35,501 nt of DNA from contig CALVVR010000017.1 in assembly GCA_944363915.1 (NCBI GenBank), positions 1-35,501 on the forward strand, read 5' to 3'. The stretch comes from an uncultured Bacilli bacterium (GTDB lineage: Bacteria; Bacillota_I; Bacilli_A; RF39; UBA660). Shown in pieces: positions 27,336 through 35,489 of the stretch. The position numbers and the translations under genes are program-made. The notes beneath the pieces are model-generated. The model ran no database searches. It was not told where the DNA came from and was given only the letters and a program-made list of their open reading frames with translations. Position 1 is the stretch's first letter. Each line of letters begins with the position of its first letter.

Positions 27336-29291
27336 ATGAATAAAAAAGATATAAAAAAAGGAATATTACCTTATTTACTTTTGTTTTTGGTTATGCTTGG
27401 ATTATTATATTTCTTTAATATGTCTAGACATGAAATCCATCAATTTACTTATGATGAATTTGTAACTAGTATGGAAGAAAAGAAAATTGAAGAAATTACT
27501 ATTGTGCCTAGAAGTGGCGCTGGTGTTTATGAAATAGAAGGTAAACTAGAAGGATATAGCGAATATGAAACTTTTTATTTAAAAGTGCCATTATCAAATG
27601 AAGTTATTGCTAGAATTTTAGAAGCTGAAGAAACAAATGATTTTAAATTAACAACTGTATCTGATCCCGATTCTAATACTTTTGTTTTGTTTATTTTAAA
27701 TATTTTGCCAATGTTAATTATTTTAGGTGCTGGTTTTTATTTTGTTACTAAACAAATGGGATCTGCTAATAAATCAATGGATTTTGGTAGAAGTAGAGCA
27801 AAATTAAATGAGCAAAATAATAAAGTGACATTTAAAGATGTTGCTGGATTAGATGAAGAAAAAGAAGAAGTAGCTGAATTAATTGACTTTTTAAAAAATC
27901 CAAAGAAATTTCAAAGATTAGGTGCTCGTATTCCTAAAGGGGTTTTATTAGTTGGTCCTCCAGGGACCGGTAAAACCTTATTAGCACGAGCAGTAGCTGG
28001 AGAGGCAAATGTACCATTTTATTATATAAGTGGTTCAGAATTCGTCGAGTTATTTGTCGGAGTTGGAGCTTCTCGTGTAAGAGATATGTTCAAACAAGCT
28101 AAACATAATGCACCATGTTTAATATTTATCGATGAAATAGATGCTGTAGGACGTCAAAGAGGTGCCGGACTTGGCGGAGGACATGACGAAAGAGAACAAA
28201 CTTTAAACCAATTACTAACAGAAATGGATGGTTTTGGTGCTAACGAAGGAATCATTATTATTGCTGCTACTAATAGACCTGACGTATTAGACCCAGCCTT
28301 ACTTCGACCAGGTAGATTTGATCGTCAAGTTCAAGTTAATTTACCAGATGCTAAAGGTAGAGAAGAAATTTTAAGTGTTCATGCTCGTGGTAAAACATTT
28401 GCCAAAAATGTTTCCTTAAAAAATATCGCTGAAAGAACAGTTGGTTTTAGTGGAGCTGATTTGGAAAACTTACTTAATGAAGCGGCACTATTAGCCGTTA
28501 GAAGAAATAAGGAAAATATTACGATGGCTGAAATTGATGAAGCTCATGATCGTGTTTTAATGGGACCTGCTAAAAAGTCTAAAAAGTATACTGAAAATGA
28601 TAAGAAATTAGTAGCTTATCATGAGGCGGGTCATGCTGTTTTAGGTATAAAATTAGATGGCGCTAACGATGTTCAAAAAATAACTATTATTCCACGTGGA
28701 TATGCTGGTGGGTATACCATGATGCTTCCTAAAGAAGAAAGATTTACAGCGACTAAACAAGAATTATTGGAACGAATTACCGGCTTATTAGGTGGTCGTG
28801 TAGCTGAAGAATTAATCTTTAATGAAGTCACTACTGGTGCTCATAATGATTTTGAACAAGCTACTAAAATAGTTAGAGCTATGGTTACTGAATATGGTAT
28901 GAGTAGTTTAGGTCCTTTGCAATTAGAACAAAATGAAGGTAGTGTCTTTTTAGGAAGAGATTATAATAAATCGCGTAATTTTTCTAGTCAAGTAGCTTAT
29001 GAAATTGATCAAGAAATGCGCAAAATAATCGACGAATGCTATAAAAATGCTGAAAAAATTATTAAAGAAAATAAAGATTTATTAGATTTGATAGCTAATA
29101 CTTTAATAACTAAAGAAACTTTGACTAAAGAAGAAATTGATTATTTAGTTGAACATAAATGTTTACCTGAAGAAGAAAAGGAAGATACTTTAGAAGAATT
29201 GAAAGAAAAAGCTAAAGAATTAAAAATTAAAGGTTATACAAAAATGACTAAAGAAGAACTAAAAGATGCTATAGATAAAGCTAAAGAGTAA
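27336..29291 (+). CDS. ftsH: ATP-dependent zinc metalloprotease FtsH
   Basis: Membrane-bound AAA+ protease degrading misfolded membrane proteins and regulators. Two N-terminal membrane helices (about 12-28 and 113-135) flank an extracytoplasmic domain. AAA module: Walker A GPPGTGKT (207-214), Walker [10 protein letters not shown], second region of homology [20 protein letters not shown]. Protease: HEAGH (429-433). 651 aa. The last 36 residues carry [20 protein letters not shown] then KEELKDAI, which resembles a SAP/Rho-N-type helix-extended-loop-helix motif, an addition I do not expect in standard FtsH. Ribosome binding site AGGAGG. Confidence 0.98.
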   Translation: MNKKDIKKGILPYLLLFLVMLGLLYFFNMSRHEIHQFTYDEFVTSMEEKKIEEITIVPRSGAGVYEIEGKLEGYSEYETFYLKVPLSNEVIARILEAEETNDFKLTTVSDPDSNTFVLFILNILPMLIILGAGFYFVTKQMGSANKSMDFGRSRAKLNEQNNKVTFKDVAGLDEEKEEVAELIDFLKNPKKFQRLGARIPKGVLLVGPPGTGKTLLARAVAGEANVPFYYISGSEFVELFVGVGASRVRDMFKQAKHNAPCLIFIDEIDAVGRQRGAGLGGGHDEREQTLNQLLTEMDGFGANEGIIIIAATNRPDVLDPALLRPGRFDRQVQVNLPDAKGREEILSVHARGKTFAKNVSLKNIAERTVGFSGADLENLLNEAALLAVRRNKENITMAEIDEAHDRVLMGPAKKSKKYTENDKKLVAYHEAGHAVLGIKLDGANDVQKITIIPRGYAGGYTMMLPKEERFTATKQELLERITGLLGGRVAEELIFNEVTTGAHNDFEQATKIVRAMVTEYGMSSLGPLQLEQNEGSVFLGRDYNKSRNFSSQVAYEIDQEMRKIIDECYKNAEKIIKENKDLLDLIANTLITKETLTKEEIDYLVEHKCLPEEEKEDTLEELKEKAKELKIKGYTKMTKEELKDAIDKAKE

Positions 29292-29307
29292 AATCTTTAG
29301 TTTTTTT
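29281..29307 (+). terminator. Terminator after ftsH
   Basis: A perfect 7-bp stem (CTAAAGA and TCTTTAG, 6-nt loop including part of the ftsH stop codon) with seven following T. Confidence 0.85.
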
Positions 29308-29359
29308 AACCAAAAATTTAAAAATAGATAATAGATTTAATTTTTTACTGTTTAATACT

Positions 29360-29387
29360 ATCTAATTAGATTAAAATGTGATAAAAT
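29360..29387 (+). promoter_or_regulatory. Promoter of parA-parB with a 12-bp palindrome
   Basis: Extended -10 TG-A-TAAAAT (TAAAAT at 29382-29387) 27 bp before the ATG. The perfect palindrome ATCTAATTAGAT (29360-29371) sits between the -35 and -10 positions and could be an operator. It does not match the parS consensus. Confidence 0.55.
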
Positions 29388-29413
29388 AGTATTTGTAGAA
29401 AAATGGTGATGTT

Positions 29414-30199
29414 ATGGGTCGTGTTATAGCTTTAGTTAATCAAAAAGGTGGTGTTGGTAAAACAACTACTAGTATAAATTTAGCTGCATCTTTAGGTGTT
29501 TTAGGGAAAAAAGTGTTATTAGTTGATTTAGATAGTCAAGGTAATAGTACAACTGGGGTTGGAATTAGTAAAAGTTCACATGAAAAAACCGTTTATGATT
29601 TAATTATTGATCAAGCTACGTTAGACGAAGTAATTATTAAAACAAAATTTAAAAACTTATATATTATGCCAGCTTCAATTAATTTAGCTGGTGCAGATAT
29701 CGAATTAATGGAAAAAAGTCGTGTTGATCATAGTTTTAATAAGTCAGGTCAATTAAAAAAATATTTAGATGTTGCTAAAGAAAAGTTTGATTATATTATA
29801 ATTGATTGTCCACCTTCTTTGGGTATATTAACTACAAATGCTTTAGCAGCAGCAAATTCAGTTATCATCCCTGTCCAATGCGAGTTTTTTGCTTTAGAAG
29901 GAATAACTCAATTATTACATTCAATCTTACTTATTCAAAAAGATTTAAACCCAACTTTGGACATTGAAGGGGTATTATTAACTATGTTAGATAGTAGGAC
30001 TATTTTAGGATTAGAAGTAGTTGAAGAAATTAAAGCTTATTTTAAAGAAAAAGTATACGATACGATTATTCCAAGATTAATTAAAATATCAGAAGCACCA
30101 AGTCATGGCAAACCAATTTTGGCATATGACCCTAAAAATCGTGGAACTGTCGCATATCTTAATTTGGCTAAAGAGGTGATTGATCATAATGGAAACTAA
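29414..30199 (+). CDS. parA: Chromosome-partitioning ATPase ParA (Soj)
   Basis: Deviant Walker A ATPase that works with ParB in origin segregation and replication control. MGRVIALVNQKGGVGKTTTS carries the Walker box with the signature Lys-11 and Lys-16; Walker B region YIIIDCPPSLGILT; later conserved EFFALEGITQLL and IPRLIKISEAPSHGKPI. 261 aa, close to Soj (253). GGTGAT ribosome binding site. It overlaps parB by 11 bp using the chosen parB start. Confidence 0.98.
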   Translation: MGRVIALVNQKGGVGKTTTSINLAASLGVLGKKVLLVDLDSQGNSTTGVGISKSSHEKTVYDLIIDQATLDEVIIKTKFKNLYIMPASINLAGADIELMEKSRVDHSFNKSGQLKKYLDVAKEKFDYIIIDCPPSLGILTTNALAAANSVIIPVQCEFFALEGITQLLHSILLIQKDLNPTLDIEGVLLTMLDSRTILGLEVVEEIKAYFKEKVYDTIIPRLIKISEAPSHGKPILAYDPKNRGTVAYLNLAKEVIDHNGN

Positions 30200-31064
30200 A
30201 AAAAGAGCTTTAGGTAGAGGGTTAGAGCAATTATTTAATAGTGAAAATTTAGATTACAATAGTTTTGAAAAACAAATTTATGATACTACCAGCAGCGATG
30301 AAATAATTGAATTAAATTTAGATGAAATTAGATCAAATCCTTATCAACCTAGAAAAATATTTAAAGAAGATTCATTAAAAGAATTAGCTGAATCAATTAA
30401 AGTAAATGGTGTATTTCAACCAATTATTGTAAAAAAAAGTATTAAGGGCTATGATTTAGTTGCTGGTGAAAGAAGATTTAGAGCATCTAAATTAGCTGGT
30501 AAACAAACGATACCAGCAATAATCAGAGATTTTTCGGAAAATCAAATGATGGAAATTGCACTACTTGAAAATTTACAAAGAGAAAATTTGAATGTTATTG
30601 AAGAAGCCTTAGCATATAAATCAATGATTGAAAAATTAAATTTAACTCAAGAAGAATTAAGTAATAAAGTAAGTAAAAGTAGGAGTCATATTACTAACAT
30701 TTTAGGTTTATTAAGATTACCAAGCGAAATTCAAAAAATGTTAATAAATAATGAGTTAACGATGGGACATGCTAGAGTACTAAGTAAATTAGAAAATGAA
30801 GAAAAAATGTTAGAATATGCGAAAATGATCGTGGAAAATAAATTACCGGTTAGACAAACTGAAGAAATAACAGTTGAAGAAGAAAGAAAAAATAAAATAA
30901 AGAAACCCATTAAAGAAGTAAATAAGGATTATAAATATGTTGAAGATTTATTAAGAGAAAAGTTAGACACTAAAGTTAAAGTAAAGGATAAAAAAATTGA
31001 AATTAACTTTACCAATGTAGCTGACTTAAATCGAATTTTAGAGATTTTAAATGTAAGAGAGTGA
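30189..31064 (+). CDS. parB: Chromosome-partitioning protein ParB (Spo0J)
   Basis: CTP-dependent DNA clamp that loads at parS near the origin and recruits SMC. N-terminal KKRALGRGLEQLF (the ParA-stimulating end), then the CTPase domain with IRSNPYQPRK and GYDLVAGERRFRASKLAG, ENLQRENLNVIEEALAY, the helix-turn-helix region SNKVSKSRSHITNILGLLRL, and a C-terminal dimerisation segment. 291 aa. The ATG at 30189 is preferred to TTG 30180 because GAGGTGAT is correctly spaced from it and the protein then begins METKKRALG. Confidence 0.97.
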   Translation: METKKRALGRGLEQLFNSENLDYNSFEKQIYDTTSSDEIIELNLDEIRSNPYQPRKIFKEDSLKELAESIKVNGVFQPIIVKKSIKGYDLVAGERRFRASKLAGKQTIPAIIRDFSENQMMEIALLENLQRENLNVIEEALAYKSMIEKLNLTQEELSNKVSKSRSHITNILGLLRLPSEIQKMLINNELTMGHARVLSKLENEEKMLEYAKMIVENKLPVRQTEEITVEEERKNKIKKPIKEVNKDYKYVEDLLREKLDTKVKVKDKKIEINFTNVADLNRILEILNVRE

Positions 31065-31068
31065 TATT

Positions 31069-31848
31069 ATGGAAAAATTTTGGGAAAAACTTTTATCACC
31101 AAAAGTTATTGGTCCAGTTATGACAATAATTATAATGTTTATTATTTATAAAATTTTGAAAAGAATTATAAAAAAAATATTTAATTTTAAGACAAATAAA
31201 ATAAAACATAATAAACAAATAACATTAATGAATTTTTTTATTAATGTAATAAGAGTAATTTGTTTAATTATTACTGCTGTTATAATATTAGGTATATATA
31301 ATATTGAAACAAGTGCTATAATCACTTCATTAGGTGCCGTAACAGTTGTTTTAGGTCTTGCTTTTCAAGATTTATTAAAAGATTTTATTGCTGGTATTTC
31401 TTTTATATTAGAAAATAGTTATAATGTTGGTGATTGGGTAACTATCAATGGCTTTAAAGGTGAAGTCATAAGTTTGGGAATGAAAACAACTCGTGTCAAA
31501 GCTTATGAAGGACAAGTATTAATTATCAATAATGGTAAGATTACGCAAGTAATTAATCACGATGCTGCTAATTCACTAGCAATAGTTGATGTTAAAATTC
31601 CGACAAAATATGATATAGAAAAAGTTGAGTCTTCTTTAAATAATTTATGTAAAAAATTGCAAAAGGAATTAAAAGATTTAAAAGGAAATGTTAAGTTGTT
31701 GGGAATTGAAAGTTTAGATGAAAATGACTTAGTATTTAGAATTACTGCTGAAGTAGAAGCGGGAAAACAATATGAAATTCAAAGAGAAATAAGAAAACAA
31801 ATTAAATTATTATTTGATGAAAATGATTTTGAAAAAGTTCAGGAATAA
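31069..31848 (+). CDS. mscS: Small-conductance mechanosensitive channel (MscS family)
   Basis: Pressure-gated channel that releases solutes on osmotic downshock. Three membrane helices (about residues 12-32, 54-76 and 82-103); the pore helix and following beta domain are recognisable as ITSLGAVTVVLGLAFQDLLK, DFIAGISFILENSYNVGDWV and GMKTTRVKAYEGQVLIINNG. 259 aa, a minimal YkuT-like form. It starts 5 bp after parB. With the gdpP-like phosphodiesterase in the window it hints at active turgor control. Confidence 0.95.
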   Translation: MEKFWEKLLSPKVIGPVMTIIIMFIIYKILKRIIKKIFNFKTNKIKHNKQITLMNFFINVIRVICLIITAVIILGIYNIETSAIITSLGAVTVVLGLAFQDLLKDFIAGISFILENSYNVGDWVTINGFKGEVISLGMKTTRVKAYEGQVLIINNGKITQVINHDAANSLAIVDVKIPTKYDIEKVESSLNNLCKKLQKELKDLKGNVKLLGIESLDENDLVFRITAEVEAGKQYEIQREIRKQIKLLFDENDFEKVQE

Positions 31849-31862
31849 TAAGGTGATTCAAA

Positions 31863-32045
31863 ATGAAAGAATATAAATTAGGTAGTATTGTAACTATGAA
31901 AAAAGAACATCCTTGTGGTACCAATGAATTTGAGATTGTAAGAATAGGTGCTGATATAAAAATAAAATGTTGTAAATGCAATAGAACAATCATGATGCCT
32001 AGAATTGAATTTAACAAAAAAATCAAGAAAATAATTAATTTATAG
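31863..32045 (+). CDS. DUF951 family small protein (YyzM-like)
   Basis: A 60-residue protein with the DUF951 pattern: LGSIVTMKKEHPCGTNEFEI, VRIGADIKIKCCKCNR, TIMMPRIEF. The CxxC within KCCKC and the upstream HPCG suggest a small metal- or nucleic-acid-binding fold; function in the family is unknown. AAGGTGAT ribosome binding site, 14 bp after mscS. In many Bacillota it lies next to ychF, as here with one transporter gene between. Confidence 0.92.
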   Translation: MKEYKLGSIVTMKKEHPCGTNEFEIVRIGADIKIKCCKCNRTIMMPRIEFNKKIKKIINL

Positions 32046-32053
32046 GAGGAATT

Positions 32054-33562
32054 ATGACTAAAAAGAGAAAAGACAAAAAGAAAAGATTGATATCGCCAAT
32101 TACGATGATGTTATTATTGATATTTATTACTCTTATTGGTAGTAGTTGGCTAGCAATTTTAAATGTTGATGGCACACAAACGACAATTGAGAATGGAATC
32201 TTAGAAACTTCAATAGTTGTGGTACAAAATATTTTTTCTAAAGAAGGATTAACTTATTTTTTTAGTAATATAATAACTAATTTTACTTTACTTCAGCCAT
32301 TTGTTTTATTAATTTTATCACTTATGGCTGTTAGTATTGCTAAAAATAGTGGCTTATTAAAACATATATTTTCTCCTTTAAAAAAACTAAAGTCATCAGT
32401 TTTAACTTTTATTGTGATTTTTGTTAGTGTTATTGCGACTATTATTGGTGACTATAGTTATATTATTTTGATACCATTGGTTGCAATTTTATATCAATAT
32501 GTTAATAAAAGTCCTGTTTTAGGAGTAATTACTGTTTTTGTTGGAATAACTTTAGGATATGGAACAGGTATATTTTATAATTATAATGATTATGCATTAG
32601 GAATGTTGACCGAAGCAGCAGCAATTGTTGATGTTGATTCTTCATATAAATTTGATTTATATTCAAATCTTTACATTATGTTAGCTAGTACAATAGCAAT
32701 AAGTTTTATTTTAACTGCTCTAATTGAAAAATATTTAAGTAAAAGAGTTAGAAGTTCAGAAAAGTATAATGATGAATTAGTTATTTCAAAAAAAGCTTTA
32801 ATGGGGGGATTATTGACTTTAGCTTTATGTTTGGTTGGAACAATCTTTTTAATTCGTCCGGGAGGAATTCTATTAGATGAAACACAGACACATTATGTAG
32901 CTAAACTATTCAGTTCAACATCTCCATTTAATTTATCTTTTATGTTTATTTTTTTATTTATTGTAACTTTAACCAGTTTAGTCTATGGAATATTAAGTAA
33001 AAATTTTAAAAATAATCATGATTTTAGTTGGGCATTTACTAAAGAATTTAATAATATAGGTTATTTATTTGTCTTGATGTTTTTGTCATCAATTTTAATT
33101 GGTATTATTAATTGGACTAATTTAGGGGTTGTTATTGCAAACCAATTGATATATTTAATTAGTTTATTTGATTTTACTGGTATATTATTGATTGTTATTA
33201 GTTTTATTTTTATAATTTTGATGAGTATTTTCATTCCAGGAAGTATTGAAAAATGGGCTTTAATTTCACCGGTTTTAGTACCTTTATTTATGCGTGGTAA
33301 TTTAACGCCAGATTTTGCTCAATTTGTTTTTAAAGCAGCTGATAGTGTTGGTAAAATTATAACGCCGTTATTTATTTATTTTATTATTATGGTTGGATTT
33401 ATTCAAAAATATAATAATAATGAAAATAAGGTTACTCTATTTAATACGATGAAATTAATTTGGCCAATTATTTTAACAATGATAGTGTTTTGGTTATTAA
33501 TTTTAATTGTATGGTATGTAGCTGGTCTTCCTTTAGGCATTGGCACATTAGCTACAATGTAA
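32054..33562 (+). CDS. AbgT-family transporter
   Basis: Inner-membrane secondary transporter of the AbgT family, whose members import p-aminobenzoyl-glutamate or export antifolates. Around a dozen hydrophobic segments start at residue 17 after a Lys-rich cytosolic tail. Family landmarks: IGDYSYIILIPLVAILYQYV, NYNDYALGMLTEAAAIVD, and the C-terminal IPGSIEKWALISPVLVPLFM with AADSVGKIITPLFIYF. 502 aa. AGGAGG ribosome binding site 8 bp after DUF951. Its presence between DUF951 and ychF is not the usual arrangement and may be a later insertion. The substrate cannot be told from sequence; folate-precursor salvage would fit a reduced genome (inference). Confidence 0.88.
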   Translation: MTKKRKDKKKRLISPITMMLLLIFITLIGSSWLAILNVDGTQTTIENGILETSIVVVQNIFSKEGLTYFFSNIITNFTLLQPFVLLILSLMAVSIAKNSGLLKHIFSPLKKLKSSVLTFIVIFVSVIATIIGDYSYIILIPLVAILYQYVNKSPVLGVITVFVGITLGYGTGIFYNYNDYALGMLTEAAAIVDVDSSYKFDLYSNLYIMLASTIAISFILTALIEKYLSKRVRSSEKYNDELVISKKALMGGLLTLALCLVGTIFLIRPGGILLDETQTHYVAKLFSSTSPFNLSFMFIFLFIVTLTSLVYGILSKNFKNNHDFSWAFTKEFNNIGYLFVLMFLSSILIGIINWTNLGVVIANQLIYLISLFDFTGILLIVISFIFIILMSIFIPGSIEKWALISPVLVPLFMRGNLTPDFAQFVFKAADSVGKIITPLFIYFIIMVGFIQKYNNNENKVTLFNTMKLIWPIILTMIVFWLLILIVWYVAGLPLGIGTLATM

Positions 33563-33583
33563 AAGTTTATAATTTAGTTTTTA

Positions 33584-33638
33584 AAATCAATTAATTAACA
33601 TTTTTCAAGCTTTGAAATTTATTGATAATTGATTTTTT
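33584..33638 (+). terminator. Probable terminator of the parA-AbgT operon
   Basis: A perfect 10-bp stem (AAATCAATTA and TAATTGATTT) followed by T, with a 32-nt loop that itself contains TTTCAA-GCT-TTGAAA. Confidence 0.6.
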
Positions 33639-33641
33639 CTA

Positions 33642-33680
33642 TTGTTTAAAAATTAATATAATGATATACTATATTAGTAT
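33642..33680 (+). promoter_or_regulatory. Promoter of ychF
   Basis: -35 TTGTTT, 17-bp spacer, extended -10 TGA-TATACT (33665-33670). The inverted repeat ATACTA-TAT-TAGTAT (33666-33680) overlaps the -10 box. Confidence 0.75.
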
Positions 33681-33693
33681 TTGAGGTGATTTT

Positions 33694-34794
33694 ATGGCAT
33701 TAACAGCTGGCATAGTTGGTTTACCTAATGTTGGGAAAAGTACTTTATTTAATGCAATAACTAAAAAAAACATTTTAGCTGCCAATTATCCATTTGCAAC
33801 AATCGAACCAAATGTTGGGATCGTCATTGTGCCGGATAAAAGATTAGATTTTTTAAATGAATTGTATCAACCCAAAAGTTTAGTTCCTACTACTTTTGAA
33901 TTTACTGATATTGCTGGACTTGTCAGTGGCGCTTCTCATGGCGAGGGGTTAGGAAACAAGTTTTTATCTCATATTCGCGAAGTTGATGCAATTGTTGAAG
34001 TAGTTAGATGTTTTGAGGACAAAAACATTATTCATGTCGAAGAAACAGTTGATCCAATTAGAGATATCGAAATAATTAATGTTGAGTTAATTTTGGCTGA
34101 TTTAGAAGTAGTCGAAAATAGATTAAATCGAATCGGTAAAAAGGCCGTTATGTCAAAAGATAAAGAAAGTTTAAAAGAAGTTGAATTATTAAACAAAATA
34201 AAAGAGAGTTTACTTAAAAACTTTCCAATTAGAAGAATGGAATTAGATGAAGAAGAAGTAAAAATAATTAAGCCATTTAACTTTTTAACAGCTAAACCAA
34301 TTATTTATATGGCCAATGTAAGTGAAGAGGAATTACTTGATAAAAATAATCCTCATGTTATTAAGGTGGAAGGATATGCTGAAGGTGAAAATGCTAAAGT
34401 TATTAAAGTGTGTGCAAAAATCGAAGCTGAGCTAAGTGATTTAAATGATGAAGAGAAGAATCTATTTTTAAATGATTTGGGAATTGAGGAAAGTGGTTTA
34501 GATAAATTGATTAAGGCTACTTATTCTTTATTAGGTTTGCAAACATTCTTTACAGCTGGTCCTGATGAAGTAAGAGCTTGGACTTTTAAAAAAGGAATGA
34601 AGGCGCCAGAATGTGCAGGAATTATTCATACGGACTTTGAAAAAGGCTTTATTAGAGCGGAAGTTTTTAGTTACTATGCTTTAGAAAAATATGGTAGTGA
34701 AAAAGCTGTTAAAGAAGCTGGTAAAGTAAGACTAGAAGGTAAAGAATATCTAATGCAAGATGGCGATATTTGTTATTTTAGATTTAATGTTTAA
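33694..34794 (+). CDS. ychF: Redox-regulated ATPase YchF (Obg family)
   Basis: Ribosome-associated P-loop NTPase of the Obg family that prefers ATP. G1 is GLPNVGKST (9-17), switch region ANYPFATIEPN, G3 DIAGLVSGASHGEGLGNKFL, and the position of NKxD is NVSE in IYMANVSEEE, the substitution that gives adenine preference in this family. The C-terminal TGS domain contains TFFTAGPDEVRAWTFKKG and IHTDFEKGFIRAEV. 366 aa, typical. GAGGTGAT ribosome binding site. Its last 11 bp overlap the stop region of the convergent gene. Confidence 0.98.
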   Translation: MALTAGIVGLPNVGKSTLFNAITKKNILAANYPFATIEPNVGIVIVPDKRLDFLNELYQPKSLVPTTFEFTDIAGLVSGASHGEGLGNKFLSHIREVDAIVEVVRCFEDKNIIHVEETVDPIRDIEIINVELILADLEVVENRLNRIGKKAVMSKDKESLKEVELLNKIKESLLKNFPIRRMELDEEEVKIIKPFNFLTAKPIIYMANVSEEELLDKNNPHVIKVEGYAEGENAKVIKVCAKIEAELSDLNDEEKNLFLNDLGIEESGLDKLIKATYSLLGLQTFFTAGPDEVRAWTFKKGMKAPECAGIIHTDFEKGFIRAEVFSYYALEKYGSEKAVKEAGKVRLEGKEYLMQDGDICYFRFNV

Positions 34795-35273
34795 CAATAA
34801 CCGTAAAAAATAAATCTAAAATAAATATAATAGTTAAGATATAAGTAAAATATGCAGGTATTTTACTTATTATTTTGTCTAAAAAAGGTTTAACAAAGCA
34901 GACCACAATAATACTACATAATCCCCACACAATAGCCATCTCTATTGCCGTATATTTACCAATGTTAAATTTATAATCACTATAATCCCAAAAACTATAC
35001 TTAAATATTAATTCAATTAAATAACCACCAATTGCTTCTATAGTAGATAATAAAATAGCCGATATAATAAATAAAAGAAAAGCTTTTACAATTTTATTAG
35101 TTTTAACTTTATTGATTAATTTATTAATTAATAATATTATTACAACACCTATTCCATAGATTGGTGTCCACCACCCTAATAGGATTCCACTATCTCCATT
35201 ATAGTAAACTATACTTTCTATTATATGACCAATTATGGATGGAAAAAATAAAAAAATAACTTAAATAGTACAT
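34784..35273 (-). pseudogene. CmpB-type (putative ABC transporter, type IV) membrane protein gene, frameshifted
   Basis: Too interrupted to appear as one open frame. From ATG 35273 (behind TAGGTGG) it reads MYYLSYFFIF, then the frame is lost in two adjacent A-tracts (A6 at 35243-35248, A7 at 35250-35256). It resumes as PSIIGHIIESIVYYNGDSGI, LLGWWTPIYGIG, then STIEAIGGYLIELIFKYSFW, DYSDYKFNIGKYTAIEMAIV and more membrane helices to the stop at 34784. The PIYGIG, E-x-x-G-G-Y-L-I-E and WDYS..FNIG motifs are those of the ABC_trans_CmpB family. The span is 490 bp, one base more than a whole number of codons, so one inserted A explains it; the repaired protein would be about 162 aa with about five helices. 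It could be real decay or a homopolymer sequencing error. Confidence 0.8.
34841..34870 (+). terminator. Candidate ychF terminator inside the convergent gene
   Basis: A perfect 12-bp inverted repeat (ATAAGTAAAATA and TATTTTACTTAT, 6-nt loop TGCAGG), followed by TATTTTG, 47 bp past the ychF stop. It lies within the C-terminal codons of the CmpB-like gene, whose reading would be preserved. Confidence 0.55.
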
Positions 35274-35284
35274 ATTAACCACCT

Positions 35285-35290
35285 ATTATA
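35285..35290 (-). promoter_or_regulatory. -10 box of the CmpB-like gene
   Basis: TATAAT on the minus strand, 11 bp before the ATG at 35273, overlapping the approach to its ribosome binding site. No clear -35. Such a short leader makes the call tentative. Confidence 0.3.
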
Positions 35291-35361
35291 TTTTGGTTTA
35301 AAAATGATAATATATACCAAACATATTAAATAAAATTAAGTATAACCTATGTCAATAATTT

Positions 35362-35409
35362 TTGATTAATTCCTAAAAAAAAATTAAAATAATTTCTTGA
35401 TTAGTTCCT
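35362..35409. repeat. Short direct repeat pair
   Basis: TTGATTAATTCCT (35362-35374) and TTGATTAGTTCCT (35397-35409), 12 of 13 matching, 35 bp apart, in otherwise featureless AT-rich DNA. Nothing else is seen between 35291 and 35431. Confidence 0.4.
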
Positions 35410-35431
35410 TTTTCTTTTGAAAAATTATTAT

Positions 35432-35489
35432 TTGCCCGCCCGCTCGATTTTACGCATTTAAAAATGCATAAAATCGAGCGGGCGGGCAA
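35432..35489. repeat. 58-bp near-perfect GC-rich palindrome at the right edge
   Basis: Arms 35432-35459 and 35462-35489 pair over 28 bp with one C-A mismatch (35453 with 35468) and only two unpaired central bases. The outer arm TTGCCCGCCCGCTCG is far richer in GC than anything else here. ATCATTTTTT follows, so it could end plus-strand transcripts, but the stem is much longer than any other terminator in the window. A dispersed palindromic (REP-like or MITE-like) element is the main alternative. Confidence 0.9.

Noticed and set aside
29292-31064. parS site near parAB
   Set aside because: No TGTTTCACGTGAAACA-like sequence was found here or elsewhere in the window; AACGTGAAAAAC near 14722 matches only half of it.
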